Position numbers and translations under genes: made by a program. A stretch of DNA of 64,000 bases from Rhodanobacter thiooxydans (GTDB lineage: Bacteria > Pseudomonadota > Gammaproteobacteria > Xanthomonadales > Rhodanobacteraceae), in contig NZ_CP088923.1 of NCBI RefSeq assembly GCF_021545845.1, forward strand, positions 2,232,001 through 2,296,000. Reading direction: 5' to 3'. The notes beneath the pieces were generated by a model. It made no database searches and had not been told where the DNA came from. It worked only from the letters and a program-made list of their open reading frames with translations. Below are positions 17,723 to 26,310 of this stretch, piece by piece (position 1 is the first letter of the stretch; each line of letters opens with the position of its first letter).

Positions 17723-18232
17723 ATGCGACATGACCCGATCCTCCTGGAATCCGCGCGGCAGGGCGATCTCGCCGCCGTCGAACGGCTGCTGACCGCCTGC
17801 CGGCCGGACCTGCGGCGCATCGCCCAATCGCAATGCGCCAGCAGCGTGGACCCGGACGATGCGGTGCAGGAATCGTTGCTGCTGATCTACCGCCGGCTCG
17901 GCACGCTGCGCACGATCGCTTCGTTTCCTGCCTGGGCCTTCTCGATCGTGCGCCACGAATGCCACCGCCTGCTGCGCGCGATGCGCGGGCAGGTGGCATT
18001 GCCGGAGCCGGATCACGCCATCTTCGTCTATGTCGAGCGTCCCGATCTGCGCTCGGACCTGGCTGCCGCCATCCAGTCGCTGCCGGAAAAATACCGGGAG
18101 GCGATCATCCTTCGCGATTTCGAGGAGTACTCGATCAGCGAGATCGCCGGCCAGCTCATGCTGACGCGGGAGGCGGTCAAGAGCCGCATCCATCGTGGCC
18201 GCCAGATGGTCCAGGAATATCTCAGGGACTGA
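17723..18232 (+). CDS. ECF-family RNA polymerase sigma factor
   Basis: A 169-residue sigma factor with region 2 (DPDDAVQESLLLIYRRL, FPAWAFSIVRHECHRLL) and region 4 (LPEKYREAIILRDFEEYSIS, LTREAVKSRIHRGRQM). No extra C-terminal domain and no adjacent anti-sigma gene is visible, so how activity is controlled is not apparent. ATG 17723 has AAGG upstream and excludes a meaningless extension to 17630. The VTT/reductase gene follows after 25 bp. The shared promoter motif in front of this gene, bufA, the PiT gene and the KC-protein gene makes it the probable regulator of all of them. Confidence 0.9.
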   Translation: MRHDPILLESARQGDLAAVERLLTACRPDLRRIAQSQCASSVDPDDAVQESLLLIYRRLGTLRTIASFPAWAFSIVRHECHRLLRAMRGQVALPEPDHAIFVYVERPDLRSDLAAAIQSLPEKYREAIILRDFEEYSISEIAGQLMLTREAVKSRIHRGRQMVQEYLRD

Positions 18233-18257
18233 GCGCCGCCGACCGGATTCCGTACGC

Positions 18258-20399
18258 ATGAAAAATCGCACCACGATCCTCCGCTGGCTGATCGTCATCG
18301 GCCTGTCCGGTGCGGTCGTCGTGTTCTTCGCATTGGGCTGGCAGCACCAGTTCACGCTCGCGGCGCTGAAGGCGCACCTGCTCGCGCTGGACGCTTTCCG
18401 GCAGACCCATCCGTGGCTGCTCGGCGGTGGGTTTTTCCTGCTGTATGTGGCGGTCACCGCGTTGTCGCTGCCGGTGGCCACCTTGCTGACCTTGGCGGGC
18501 GGCGCGACGTTCGGCCTGCTGGAAGGTACGCTGCTGGTGTCGTTTGCCTCCAGCATCGGTGCGACGCTGGCGTTCCTGGCCAGCCGGTTCGTGTTTCGCG
18601 ACGTGGTGCAGCGGCGCTTCGGCCAGCGCCTGCACGCGGTCGACGAGGGCATCCGTCGCGAAGGCGCCCTGTACCTGTTCACGCTACGGCTGGTTCCGGT
18701 GATCCCGTTCTTCGTGGTGAACCTGCTGATGGGGCTGACCCGGTTGCCGATACGCGCGTTCTACTGGGTCAGCCAGCTCGGCATGCTGGCGGCGACCGTG
18801 GTGTTCGTGAATGCCGGCACCCAGCTGGCCCGCCTGCACTCGTTGTCGGGCATCGTCTCGCCCCGGATCGCCGGCTCACTCGTCCTGCTGGGGGTGTTCC
18901 CATGGCTGGCGCGCGGGAGCGTGGCGTGGGTGAAGCGGCGGCGCCTCTATGCAGGCTGGCCGGCGCCGAAGCGCTTCGATCGGAACCTGGTAGTGATCGG
19001 CGCCGGTTCGGCGGGACTGGTCAGCGCCTACATCGCCGCCGCCGTGCGGGCAAAGGTTACCCTGGTGGAAAGCGACGCCATGGGCGGCGACTGTCTCAAT
19101 ACCGGCTGCGTGCCATCGAAGGCGCTGATCCACGCGGCCCGGCTGGCGGCGCAGGCGCGGAGCGCGGCCCGCGTCGGGGTGGATGCCGGCGACATCAGGG
19201 TCGATTTCCGCGCCGTGATGGACAGCGTGCGGCGCGCCGTGCAGGCCGTGGCGCCGCACGACTCGGTGGAACGCTACCGCGGGCTGGGCGCGGACGTGCA
19301 GCATGGCCATGCACGCATCGTGTCGCCGTGGGCGGTCGAGATCGACGGCAGGCCTGTCACCACGCGCGCCATCGTGATCGCCACCGGTGCCGAACCCATG
19401 GTGCCGGATCTGCCGGGGCTGGCCGAAGCGGGCTATCTTACCTCCGAGACGCTGTGGCAGCTGCAGGACCCGCCCGGGCGCCTGCTGGTACTGGGTGGCG
19501 GCCCGATCGGCTGCGAGCTTGCGCAGGCATTTGCCCGACTCGGTACGCAGGTCGTCCAGGTACAGAGCCACGGACGCCTGCTGGTGCGCGAGGATGACGA
19601 GGTATCCGCCTTCGTGCGGGCGCGCCTGTCGGCCGATGGCGTGGACGTGCGTACGGACTGCCGCGCCTTGGCGGTCGAACGCGACGGCGGGCAATACGCG
19701 CTGGTCTGCGACCACCAGGGCCGGCGCGCAAGAATCCCCTTCGACACCCTGCTGGTGGCGGTCGGGCGCAAGCCCCGCGTCGCCGGCTTCGGGCTGGAGG
19801 AACTGGGCATCTCCGTGACCAGGACGGTGGATACGGATGCCTGGATGGCCACGCTGTACCCGAACATCTATGCCTGCGGCGACGTCGCCGGGCCCTACCA
19901 GTTCACTCACGTCGCCGCCCACCAGGCGTGGTACGCCGCCGTCAATGCGCTGTTCGGCTCGATCTGGCGTTTTCGCGTCGACTACGCGGTGATTCCTGCG
20001 GTGACCTTCGTCGATCCGGAGGTGGCGCGCGTCGGCCTCAACGAGCGCGAGGCGCAGGCGCGGGGCATTGCGTTCGAGACCACGCGCTATGAACTGGACG
20101 ACCTGGACCGGGCGATCACCGAGGATCAGGCGCATGGCTTCGTGAAAGTGCTGACCGCGCCGGGCAAGGATCGCATCCTGGGCGCGACCATCGTGGGCCA
20201 GCATGCAGGCGAAATGCTGGCCGAGTTCGTGCTGGCGATGCGCCATGGGCTGGGACTCAACAAGATCCTTGGCACCATCCACGCGTATCCGACCTGGGCC
20301 GAAGCCAACAAGTACGCGGCGGGGAACTGGAAGAAGGCCCATGCGCCCGAACGAGTGCTGCGCTGGCTGGCCCGCTATCACGCCTGGCGGCGGAAGTGA
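18258..20399 (+). CDS. VTT-domain / MerA-like disulfide oxidoreductase fusion
   Basis: A 713-residue fusion. Residues 1-225 form a membrane VTT (TVP38/TMEM64, DedA-like) domain with about six helices. From about residue 240 a pyridine nucleotide-disulfide oxidoreductase follows: FAD motif VVIGAGSAGLVSAY, redox pair Cys279/Cys284 (CLNTGCVPSK), NAD motif LLVLGGGPIGCELAQAF, second FAD motif IYACGDVAG, and the dimerisation domain with HAYPTWAEA. It lacks the heavy-metal domain and the C-terminal Cys-Cys of MerA, so mercuric reductase activity is not implied. Such fusions occur beside arsenosugar genes, as here. Confidence 0.88.
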   Translation: MKNRTTILRWLIVIGLSGAVVVFFALGWQHQFTLAALKAHLLALDAFRQTHPWLLGGGFFLLYVAVTALSLPVATLLTLAGGATFGLLEGTLLVSFASSIGATLAFLASRFVFRDVVQRRFGQRLHAVDEGIRREGALYLFTLRLVPVIPFFVVNLLMGLTRLPIRAFYWVSQLGMLAATVVFVNAGTQLARLHSLSGIVSPRIAGSLVLLGVFPWLARGSVAWVKRRRLYAGWPAPKRFDRNLVVIGAGSAGLVSAYIAAAVRAKVTLVESDAMGGDCLNTGCVPSKALIHAARLAAQARSAARVGVDAGDIRVDFRAVMDSVRRAVQAVAPHDSVERYRGLGADVQHGHARIVSPWAVEIDGRPVTTRAIVIATGAEPMVPDLPGLAEAGYLTSETLWQLQDPPGRLLVLGGGPIGCELAQAFARLGTQVVQVQSHGRLLVREDDEVSAFVRARLSADGVDVRTDCRALAVERDGGQYALVCDHQGRRARIPFDTLLVAVGRKPRVAGFGLEELGISVTRTVDTDAWMATLYPNIYACGDVAGPYQFTHVAAHQAWYAAVNALFGSIWRFRVDYAVIPAVTFVDPEVARVGLNEREAQARGIAFETTRYELDDLDRAITEDQAHGFVKVLTAPGKDRILGATIVGQHAGEMLAEFVLAMRHGLGLNKILGTIHAYPTWAEANKYAAGNWKKAHAPERVLRWLARYHAWRRK

Positions 20400-20573
20400 G
20401 GACGGCATGAGGAATCACGATTTCATGCCAGGACAGAGGGCCGGGTGCCGCATGCTTGCCGTGCGACCGGCATGCGAAGGATCACGGCGTACTGTGGAGG
20501 CTCTGCTGCCGGGGCGCCCGGACCGGTCCGCACAGGTGCGCCAGCGCCGCCAACATCGCCAGGACATGCTGCC

Positions 20574-21554
20574 ATGAACGCCGTGCCATCTTTCGCCGCA
20601 CCATCGTTCGCCCGCTCTCTGCGCGAGCATGGGCTCGCCTTGCCGCGCACGCCGACGGAGATCCTGCAGGTCAACGTCGGCAAGCTGTGCGACCTGGCCT
20701 GCCAGCATTGCCACGTGGAGGCCGGCCCCGGGCGCACCGAGATCATGCAGGCGGCCACGGTGGAACGCATCCTGGAACTGCTGGCGAATGCTCCGGGCGT
20801 GCATACGGTGGACCTGACCGGCGGCGCGCCGGAACTCAATCCGCATTTCCGCACCCTGGTGCTGGGATCCCGTGCGCTGGGCAAGACCGTCATCGACCGC
20901 TGCAACCTGACCGTGCTGTTCCGTCCCGGACAGGAGGACACCGCGGAGTTCCTGGCCACGCAGGGCGTCAAGGTGGTTGCCTCGCTGCCTTGCTACAGCA
21001 AGGCCAACGTGGAGAAGCAGCGCGGGCAGCACGTTTTCGATCCCAGCCTGCGCGCCCTTCATCGGCTCAATGCGCTCGGCTACGGCCGCGCCGGCTCCGG
21101 GCTGGAACTGGACCTGGTCTACAACCCGCTGGGCGCCACGCTGCCACCGGCCCAGGCGGCGCTGGAGGCAACCTACCGGCGCGAACTGGCCGAACACTTC
21201 GGCATCGTGTTCAACCACCTGTTCACCATTACCAACATGCCGATCAAGCGCTTCCTGCACCTGCTCGAGCGCGAAGGCCGCCACGAGCGTTACATGCAGA
21301 CCCTGCTCGATGCGTTCAATCCGCGGGCGGCGCTGGGCGTGATGTGCCGCAACCTGCTGTCGGTGAGCTGGGATGGCGAACTGTTCGACTGCGATTTCAA
21401 CCAGGCGCTGGGGCTGCCGCTGGGCGGCCGCCGACGCAGCTTGTGGGAAATCGACGCCCTGGCGGACGTCGGGTACGGCCCGATTGCGTTCGCCAATCAT
21501 TGCTATGGCTGTACCGCCGGGGCGGGCAGCTCCTGTGGAGGATCGTTGACATGA
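20574..21554 (+). CDS. arsS: Arsenosugar biosynthesis radical SAM protein ArsS
   Basis: A 326-residue radical SAM enzyme. The cluster motif CDLACQHC (Cys39, Cys43, Cys46) is followed by VDLTGGAPELNPHFR, and the C-terminus has the auxiliary Cys set CYGCTAGAGSSCGG typical of this family. ArsS joins an adenosyl group to methylated arsenic on the way to arsenosugars. The stop overlaps the arsM start (ATGA). ATG 20574 is used; the longer frame upstream lacks coding character. The 174-bp gap before it shows no ECF-type site, so it may be read from the sigma-gene transcript. Confidence 0.92.
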   Translation: MNAVPSFAAPSFARSLREHGLALPRTPTEILQVNVGKLCDLACQHCHVEAGPGRTEIMQAATVERILELLANAPGVHTVDLTGGAPELNPHFRTLVLGSRALGKTVIDRCNLTVLFRPGQEDTAEFLATQGVKVVASLPCYSKANVEKQRGQHVFDPSLRALHRLNALGYGRAGSGLELDLVYNPLGATLPPAQAALEATYRRELAEHFGIVFNHLFTITNMPIKRFLHLLEREGRHERYMQTLLDAFNPRAALGVMCRNLLSVSWDGELFDCDFNQALGLPLGGRRRSLWEIDALADVGYGPIAFANHCYGCTAGAGSSCGGSLT

Positions 21555-22628
21555 CCATGAACCTGGAACAAGACGTCGTCGCCCGCGCGGAAGAGCAGCA
21601 ATCCGCCGTGCGCAGCTATTACGGCGAAACCCTGCAGTCGAGCCGTGATCTGCGCACCACGGCATGCTGCAGCCTGGAAGCGATGCCGGAAAAACTGCGC
21701 TCGATCCTCGCCCAGTTGCACCCGGAAGTGCGCGAGCGCTTCTACGGCTGCGGCTCGCCGCTGCCGCCGGCGGTGGAGGGCGCCACCGTGCTCGACCTCG
21801 GCTGCGGCAGCGGGCGGGACGTCTATCTGCTGTCGAAGCTGGTGGGCGAGCAGGGGCGGGTGATCGGTGTCGACATGACCGAGCAGCAGCTGGCGGTGGC
21901 CGAGCGCCACCGCGCCTGGCACGCACAGGCCTTCGGCCATGCGCACAGCAATGTCACCCTGCAGCTGGGCGATCTCGCCGACCTGGCGGCGCTGGGCATC
22001 GCCGATGGCTCCGTCGACGTCGTGGTGTCCAACTGCGTGCTCAATCTGGTGCCGGATAAGCGCCGCGCGTCCGCCGGGATATGCCGCGTGCTCAAGCCCG
22101 GTGGCGAATTGTATTTCTCCGACGTGTTCAGCGACCGCCGGCTGCCAGGCGAGCTGTTGGCCGACCCGGTGCTGCTGGGCGAGTGCCTGGCCGGCGCGCT
22201 GTACGTGGAGGATTTCCGCCGCTTGCTCGGTGAGCTGGGCATGGCCGATGCGCGTGTGTGCGCGCAGCCCGATCGCGCTGACCGATGCGGCGATCGAACA
22301 ACGTATCGGCTTTGCGAACTTCGAGTCGATCACCTGGCGCGCATTCAAGCTGCCGCTGGAGGATCGCTGCGAGGATTACGGCCAGGTCGCGACCTACCTG
22401 GGCAGCTTGCCCGGGCACCCGCACCGCTTCGCGCTGGACGACCATCACCTGTTCGAGAGCGGCCGCCCGGTGCGGGTCTGCGGAAACACCGCCGACATGC
22501 TCTCGGGCAGCCGCTATGCCGCGCATTTCCGCATCGACGGCGACAAGCGGCAGCATTTCGGCCTGTTCGATTGCGCGCCCGCCGCATCGACCGGCACCGC
22601 GGCCAGCTGTTCGTCCGGCTGTTGCTGA
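21551..22628 (+). pseudogene. arsM: Arsenite methyltransferase ArsM, frameshifted
   Basis: As(III) S-adenosylmethionine methyltransferase. Residues 1-236 are normal: all four arsenic-related cysteines are present (Cys39, Cys67, Cys162, Cys212, with the family's spacing) and the SAM motif is LDLGCGSGRD. Near 22258-22268 the frame breaks in an alternating GCGCGTGTGTGCGCGC tract. The true C-terminal half continues in another frame with SPIALTDAAIEQRIGF, CEDYGQVATYLG and the Cys-rich end TAASCSSGCC. Its stop at 22628 is 1 nt before the next gene. Either a real inactivating mutation, a phase-variable tract, or a sequencing error; the neighbours remain intact. Confidence 0.85.
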
Positions 22629-22629
22629 C

Positions 22630-23316
22630 ATGACCTCGTTGTCGGTGATCGTGCCGCTGGCGCCCGGCGAAACCGAATGGCCCGAGCTGCTGCGGCAGCT
22701 GGCGGACTTGCCGAGCGGCAGCGAGGTGATCGTGGTGTGCGCCGATGACGAGTCGCGGCCGCCACTGACGACGTGGCCCGCGCAGCTGCACTATCGGCAG
22801 TGCCGCAGCGAGGCCGGCCGTGCCCGCCAGCAGAATCTCGGCGCCGGCCTGGCTACGGGCGACTGGTTGTGGTTCCTGCACGCCGACTCGCGCTTGCGTC
22901 CCGGCACCCTGCATGAATTACAGCACTTCATCGGGCAGCGCGCCGAGGCGCTAGGTTGGTTCACGCTCGCCTTTCGTGGCGATGGCCCGCGCTGGACGGC
23001 GTTGAACGCGGCCGGTGCCAACTGGCGCGCGCGCTGGCTGGGGCTGCCGTTCGGCGATCAGGGACTGCTGTTGCCCAGGCATTGCTTCGCGGCGCTGCAC
23101 GGCTTCGACGAGCAGGCGCGTTACGGCGAGGACCACCTGCTGGTATGGGCCGCAAGACATGCAGGGTTGCCGCTGCGGCGCATTCCCGCCGTGCTGGAAA
23201 CCAGCGCACGCAAATATGCGCGACACGGCTGGTTGAGTACCACGCTCAGGCACTGGCGACTGACCGCGGCACAGGCGTGGCCGGCATGGCGCGCCACGCG
23301 GCGGACGAGGGCATGA
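22630..23316 (+). CDS. Arsenosugar-locus glycosyltransferase, family 2 (TIGR04283-like)
   Basis: A 228-residue GT-A glycosyltransferase. The N-terminus SLSVIVPLAPGETEW, the nucleotide-binding LWFLHADSRL, and the GEDHLLVWAARHAGLPL acceptor region match the family found beside ArsS. It probably attaches the sugar part of the arsenosugar. It begins 1 nt after the arsM stop and overlaps the next gene by 4 nt. Confidence 0.85.
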   Translation: MTSLSVIVPLAPGETEWPELLRQLADLPSGSEVIVVCADDESRPPLTTWPAQLHYRQCRSEAGRARQQNLGAGLATGDWLWFLHADSRLRPGTLHELQHFIGQRAEALGWFTLAFRGDGPRWTALNAAGANWRARWLGLPFGDQGLLLPRHCFAALHGFDEQARYGEDHLLVWAARHAGLPLRRIPAVLETSARKYARHGWLSTTLRHWRLTAAQAWPAWRATRRTRA

Positions 23317-23993
23317 CGACCGCGCTGGCCATTTTCGTCAAGACTCCGGGTCATTCGCCGCTGAAGACGCGGCTGGCAGCCGTTATCGGCGAACGCGCCG
23401 CGCTCAACTTCCATCGGCTGGCCAGCGCTGCCGTGGCGGCGGTGGCCGAGTCGGCCCGGCCGCTCATCACGCCTTACTGGGCGGTAGCCGAGGCCGACGA
23501 CGCGGCACACGCAGCATGGCCGGACTTTCCCACGATCTGGCAAGGGGAGGGCGATCTGGGCACGCGCATGCATCACGTCCTCGAGACCCTGCTGAGCCGG
23601 CACGACAGCGTGCTGCTGGTGGGCGCGGACGTGCCGCAGCTCACGTCGGGGCAACTGGCCCAGGCCGCGCAGGCACTGGCCGAGCCCCCGGTGGCGTTCG
23701 TGTTCGGTCCCGCCACCGATGGTGGCTTCTGGTTGTTCGGCGCCAACACGCCGGTGCCGCTGGCGATCTGGCAGTCGGTGCGCTATTCGCAGGGCGACAC
23801 CTGCCTGGCGTTGCGCAGGGCACTGCCAGCGACGGGAAGCATCGCCGATCTGCCCGTGCTCGCCGATGTCGACAACGCCGACGATCTGCCGCGGGTGCTG
23901 GGCGCGCTTGGCCGGCTGCCGGAGGCCTTGCCGGCGCAGCGTGCGCTGGCGGATTGGATGCAGCGGCAACTTGCAGAATTTCCAACCGCCTGA
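23313..23993 (+). CDS. DUF2064-type transferase of the arsenosugar locus (TIGR04282-like)
   Basis: A 226-residue nucleotidyl/glycosyltransferase-like protein. Motifs ALAIFVKTPGHSPLKTRLA, LVGADVPQLTSGQL, FGPATDGGFWLFG and DVDNADDLPRV define the family. The first and last are characteristic of the nucleotide-binding Rossmann-like fold. It is the last gene of the arsenosugar set; the next ECF-type site overlaps its final codon (23991), so the PiT gene is a separate transcript. Confidence 0.85.
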   Translation: MTTALAIFVKTPGHSPLKTRLAAVIGERAALNFHRLASAAVAAVAESARPLITPYWAVAEADDAAHAAWPDFPTIWQGEGDLGTRMHHVLETLLSRHDSVLLVGADVPQLTSGQLAQAAQALAEPPVAFVFGPATDGGFWLFGANTPVPLAIWQSVRYSQGDTCLALRRALPATGSIADLPVLADVDNADDLPRVLGALGRLPEALPAQRALADWMQRQLAEFPTA

Positions 23994-24021
23994 ATCGTTT
24001 TGCCACCCGGATGGCTCTATG
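23991..24021 (+). promoter_or_regulatory. ECF-type promoter site P5 (phosphate transporter)
   Basis: TGAATCGTTT-N14-CTCTATG, one base different from the bufferin site in the -35 box. The PiT start codon is 58 nt downstream of the -10 box. The site starts at the stop codon of the preceding gene. Confidence 0.8.
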
Positions 24022-24078
24022 GCATGTGGCCTTGTGCCTTACAGCTTCGTCTTCGCGTGACGCTACCCGGGATGCCCG

Positions 24079-25170
24079 ATGGAAACCCTGCTCGTACTGA
24101 CCGTGCTGTTCCTCGCCGCCACCAACGGCGCCAACGACAATTTCAAGGGCGTGGCCGTCCTGTACGGCAGTCGCCGCGGCGGTTACTGGACCAGCCTGGG
24201 CTGGGCGAGCATCACCACCCTGGCCGGATCGTTGTCCTCGGTGTTCCTCGCGCGTGCGCTGCTGAAGGCGTTCACGGGTGCCGGCCTGGTGCCGGCCGAG
24301 GTCGCGGCACAGCTACCGTTTGCGCTGGCGGTCGCCGGCGGCGCCGGTATCACTGTCGCGCTGGCCGCCTGGCGTGGGCAGCCGATCTCGACCACCCACG
24401 CGCTGGTCGGCGCGATGAGCGGTGTCGGCCTGATGGCGGTCGGCTCGGCGGTGAAATTCGGCACGCTGGGACACAGCTTCCTGCTGCCGCTGCTGGCGAC
24501 TCCCGTCATTGCGGTCCTGCCGGCCTACCTGCTGGCGCCGTGGCTGCGCCGGCTGACCGCCCGAGCAGAGCGCGAGCCGGAGTGCGAGTGCACGGTGAGT
24601 GCGGTGCAGGTCTCTGCGGACGGACTGATGCTGCGTACGGGCATGCCGGTGGCTCTCGCCGGTACCGTGGCCGAGTGCGAAAGCGTCGGGGCCCGGCGGG
24701 TGTGGCGGCCCGATGCCCGTGGCCTGGTGGATGGCCTGCTGTATCTCTCCGGCGGTGCGGTCAGTTTCGCCAGGGGCCTGAACGACACACCCAAGATCGC
24801 GGCGCTGCTGCTGCCGGTCGCCGCGCTGGACGGTAACGCCTCGGCGCTGGCGGTCGGCCTGGCGATGCTCGTCGGCGGCCTGTTGGGGGCGGCCCGCGTC
24901 GCCCGCACCATGAGCGACAGGATCACGCGGCTCGATGCCGGCGGGGCGCTGGCCGCCGGCCTGACCACCAGTCTGCTGGTCGGCACGGCGTCATTCAGCG
25001 GATTGCCGGTGTCCACGACCCATGTGTCGGTCGGCGCACTCGCCGGCAGCGGCATCAGCAATGGTGCCGGCGTGGATCGCCCCGTGATGACCGCCATCGT
25101 CCTTTCGTGGTTGATCACCGTGCCCGTCGGCGCGATGTTCGGCGCGCTGCTGTATTTGTGGCTCGGTTGA
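24079..25170 (+). CDS. PiT-family inorganic phosphate transporter
   Basis: A 363-residue inner-membrane Pho-4 family permease with about ten helices. The two family repeats are visible: TNGANDNFKG near the N-terminus and ARGLNDTPKIAALL in the second half, each with a later PISTTHALVG / PVSTTHVSVG motif. PiT systems take up metal-phosphate and also arsenate. Its promoter belongs to the same group as bufA and the sigma factor, linking phosphate or arsenate uptake to the arsenosugar genes. The internal soluble loop contains a CEC motif (about residue 171-176). Confidence 0.88.
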   Translation: METLLVLTVLFLAATNGANDNFKGVAVLYGSRRGGYWTSLGWASITTLAGSLSSVFLARALLKAFTGAGLVPAEVAAQLPFALAVAGGAGITVALAAWRGQPISTTHALVGAMSGVGLMAVGSAVKFGTLGHSFLLPLLATPVIAVLPAYLLAPWLRRLTARAEREPECECTVSAVQVSADGLMLRTGMPVALAGTVAECESVGARRVWRPDARGLVDGLLYLSGGAVSFARGLNDTPKIAALLLPVAALDGNASALAVGLAMLVGGLLGAARVARTMSDRITRLDAGGALAAGLTTSLLVGTASFSGLPVSTTHVSVGALAGSGISNGAGVDRPVMTAIVLSWLITVPVGAMFGALLYLWLG

Positions 25171-25273
25171 GCGGTGGCGAAGCCGAGCCCACGGCCTTGA
25201 CGATGATTTTCCGCCGCTCGCGCCGGCCTCCTGCCTGCGATACGGATGGGCACGCTTCACCGCATCGGTTTCC

Positions 25274-25304
25274 TGAATCCTTTCGTTCGCCGGCGGCCTC
25301 TCTG
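25274..25304 (+). promoter_or_regulatory. ECF-type promoter site P6 (KC-repeat protein)
   Basis: TGAATCCTTT-N14-CTCTCTG: perfect -35, one change in the -10 box. The KC-repeat gene begins 59 nt after it, the same leader length as for the sigma and PiT genes. Confidence 0.75.
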
Positions 25305-25363
25305 TTGTCGAGACCCTGCGTCTCTACCCGTACTTCTGCCTTTCACCTGCATTGGAGAACCCC

Positions 25364-25639
25364 ATGAAAGCTTCCGTGAAACTCGCCTCGCTCGCCGCGT
25401 TGACCGCTGCCATCGTTGCCCTCCCCGCAGCTGCCGCGGACACGAGCGGCGCCCAGGCCAAGTGCGGGCCGGCGACGAGCATGACCAAGTGCGGCGCCAA
25501 GTGTGCGGCAGGCAAGTGCGCTGCCAAGAAGCACCCGCACCGGCACATGAAGGCGAAGTGTGGCGCCAGCAAGTGCGCACCCAAATGCGCACCCAAGTGC
25601 GGAGCGAAGTGCGCTCCCAAGTGCGCTGCCCAGCACTGA
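25364..25639 (+). CDS. Exported Lys-Cys-repeat protein, possible RiPP metallophore precursor
   Basis: A 91-residue protein: signal peptide (1-25, PAAAAD), then a low-complexity region with ten cysteines, every one preceded by lysine (Cys34, 43, 47, 52, 66, 71, 75, 79, 83, 87), plus a HPHRH patch. The spacing KCGAKCAAGKCAAK resembles HvfA-like precursors of the MNIO family, but no second MNIO gene is adjacent, so modification would need bufB or another enzyme. A simple exported metal scavenger is the alternative. Stop and next start overlap (TGATG), and an ECF-type promoter precedes it. Confidence 0.8.
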   Translation: MKASVKLASLAALTAAIVALPAAAADTSGAQAKCGPATSMTKCGAKCAAGKCAAKKHPHRHMKAKCGASKCAPKCAPKCGAKCAPKCAAQH

Positions 25640-26310
25640 TGGCACCGGCGCCTGGCCGGCGGCATCGGGGTCCCGTTGGCGGTACCGACGCCGATGCCGC
25701 CGGCCGGCGCTTGCTGGAAACCTACGCCGCCCTGGCGGCGCGCGGCGAGCATTTGTTGCAAGGCCTGCTTGCGGGCAAGCCCCCGCGACAATGGCAGCAC
25801 TATCCCGAAAACGATGCGATCGATCGGGTCAGTGGCTACCAGTGGTTCTACCACTCGCACTCACCCGAAGATCGACCCGGCGCCACCGAGCACGGTCACT
25901 TCCATCTGTTTGCCCGCCGTCCGCTGTGGGCAAGGCGGCTCCGGTCGGGCGCGGAAAAGGCCTTCGCAGCGTTGACCGGCGATCCGCAGGCATCGGTCAC
26001 CACCCGGCACCTGCTGGGCATAGGCATGAGCGCCAAGGGCGTGCCAACCAGTCTGTTCACCGTCAACAGCTGGGTTACCGGCGACCTGATGCTGAGCGCC
26101 GCGAGTACCGAACGGCTGCTGGCCCGGATGCACCTGGACACCAGCCACGCCAGCATCGACGCCGTGCTGGAGAGCGTGGTCGCGCTGTGTGCCAGCGAGA
26201 TTCACGAAGTCATGGCGGCGCGTGATGCCACCTTGTCCAGCAGGCCGGCACATGGCGTACTGGCGGATCAGAACCTGGAGCTCCTGTCGGAAATGACCAT
26301 CGTGTTGTGA
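25639..26310 (+). CDS. DUF6969-like protein coupled to the KC-repeat protein
   Basis: A 223-residue protein. The segment YHSHSPEDRPGATEHGHFH (four His in a row of short spacings) and SLFTVNSWVTGDLML match what I recall of the DUF6969 family; the exact name is moderately sure. The His cluster could bind metal. Its ATG overlaps the stop of the KC-repeat gene by one base, so the two are translationally coupled and likely act together. Catalytic function unknown; it does not look like an MNIO enzyme. Confidence 0.65.
   Translation: MAPAPGRRHRGPVGGTDADAAGRRLLETYAALAARGEHLLQGLLAGKPPRQWQHYPENDAIDRVSGYQWFYHSHSPEDRPGATEHGHFHLFARRPLWARRLRSGAEKAFAALTGDPQASVTTRHLLGIGMSAKGVPTSLFTVNSWVTGDLMLSAASTERLLARMHLDTSHASIDAVLESVVALCASEIHEVMAARDATLSSRPAHGVLADQNLELLSEMTIVL

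Noticed and set aside
18876..20408. 510-codon antisense frame over the VTT/reductase fusion
   Set aside because: Shadow of the real gene; no recognisable motif or start signal.
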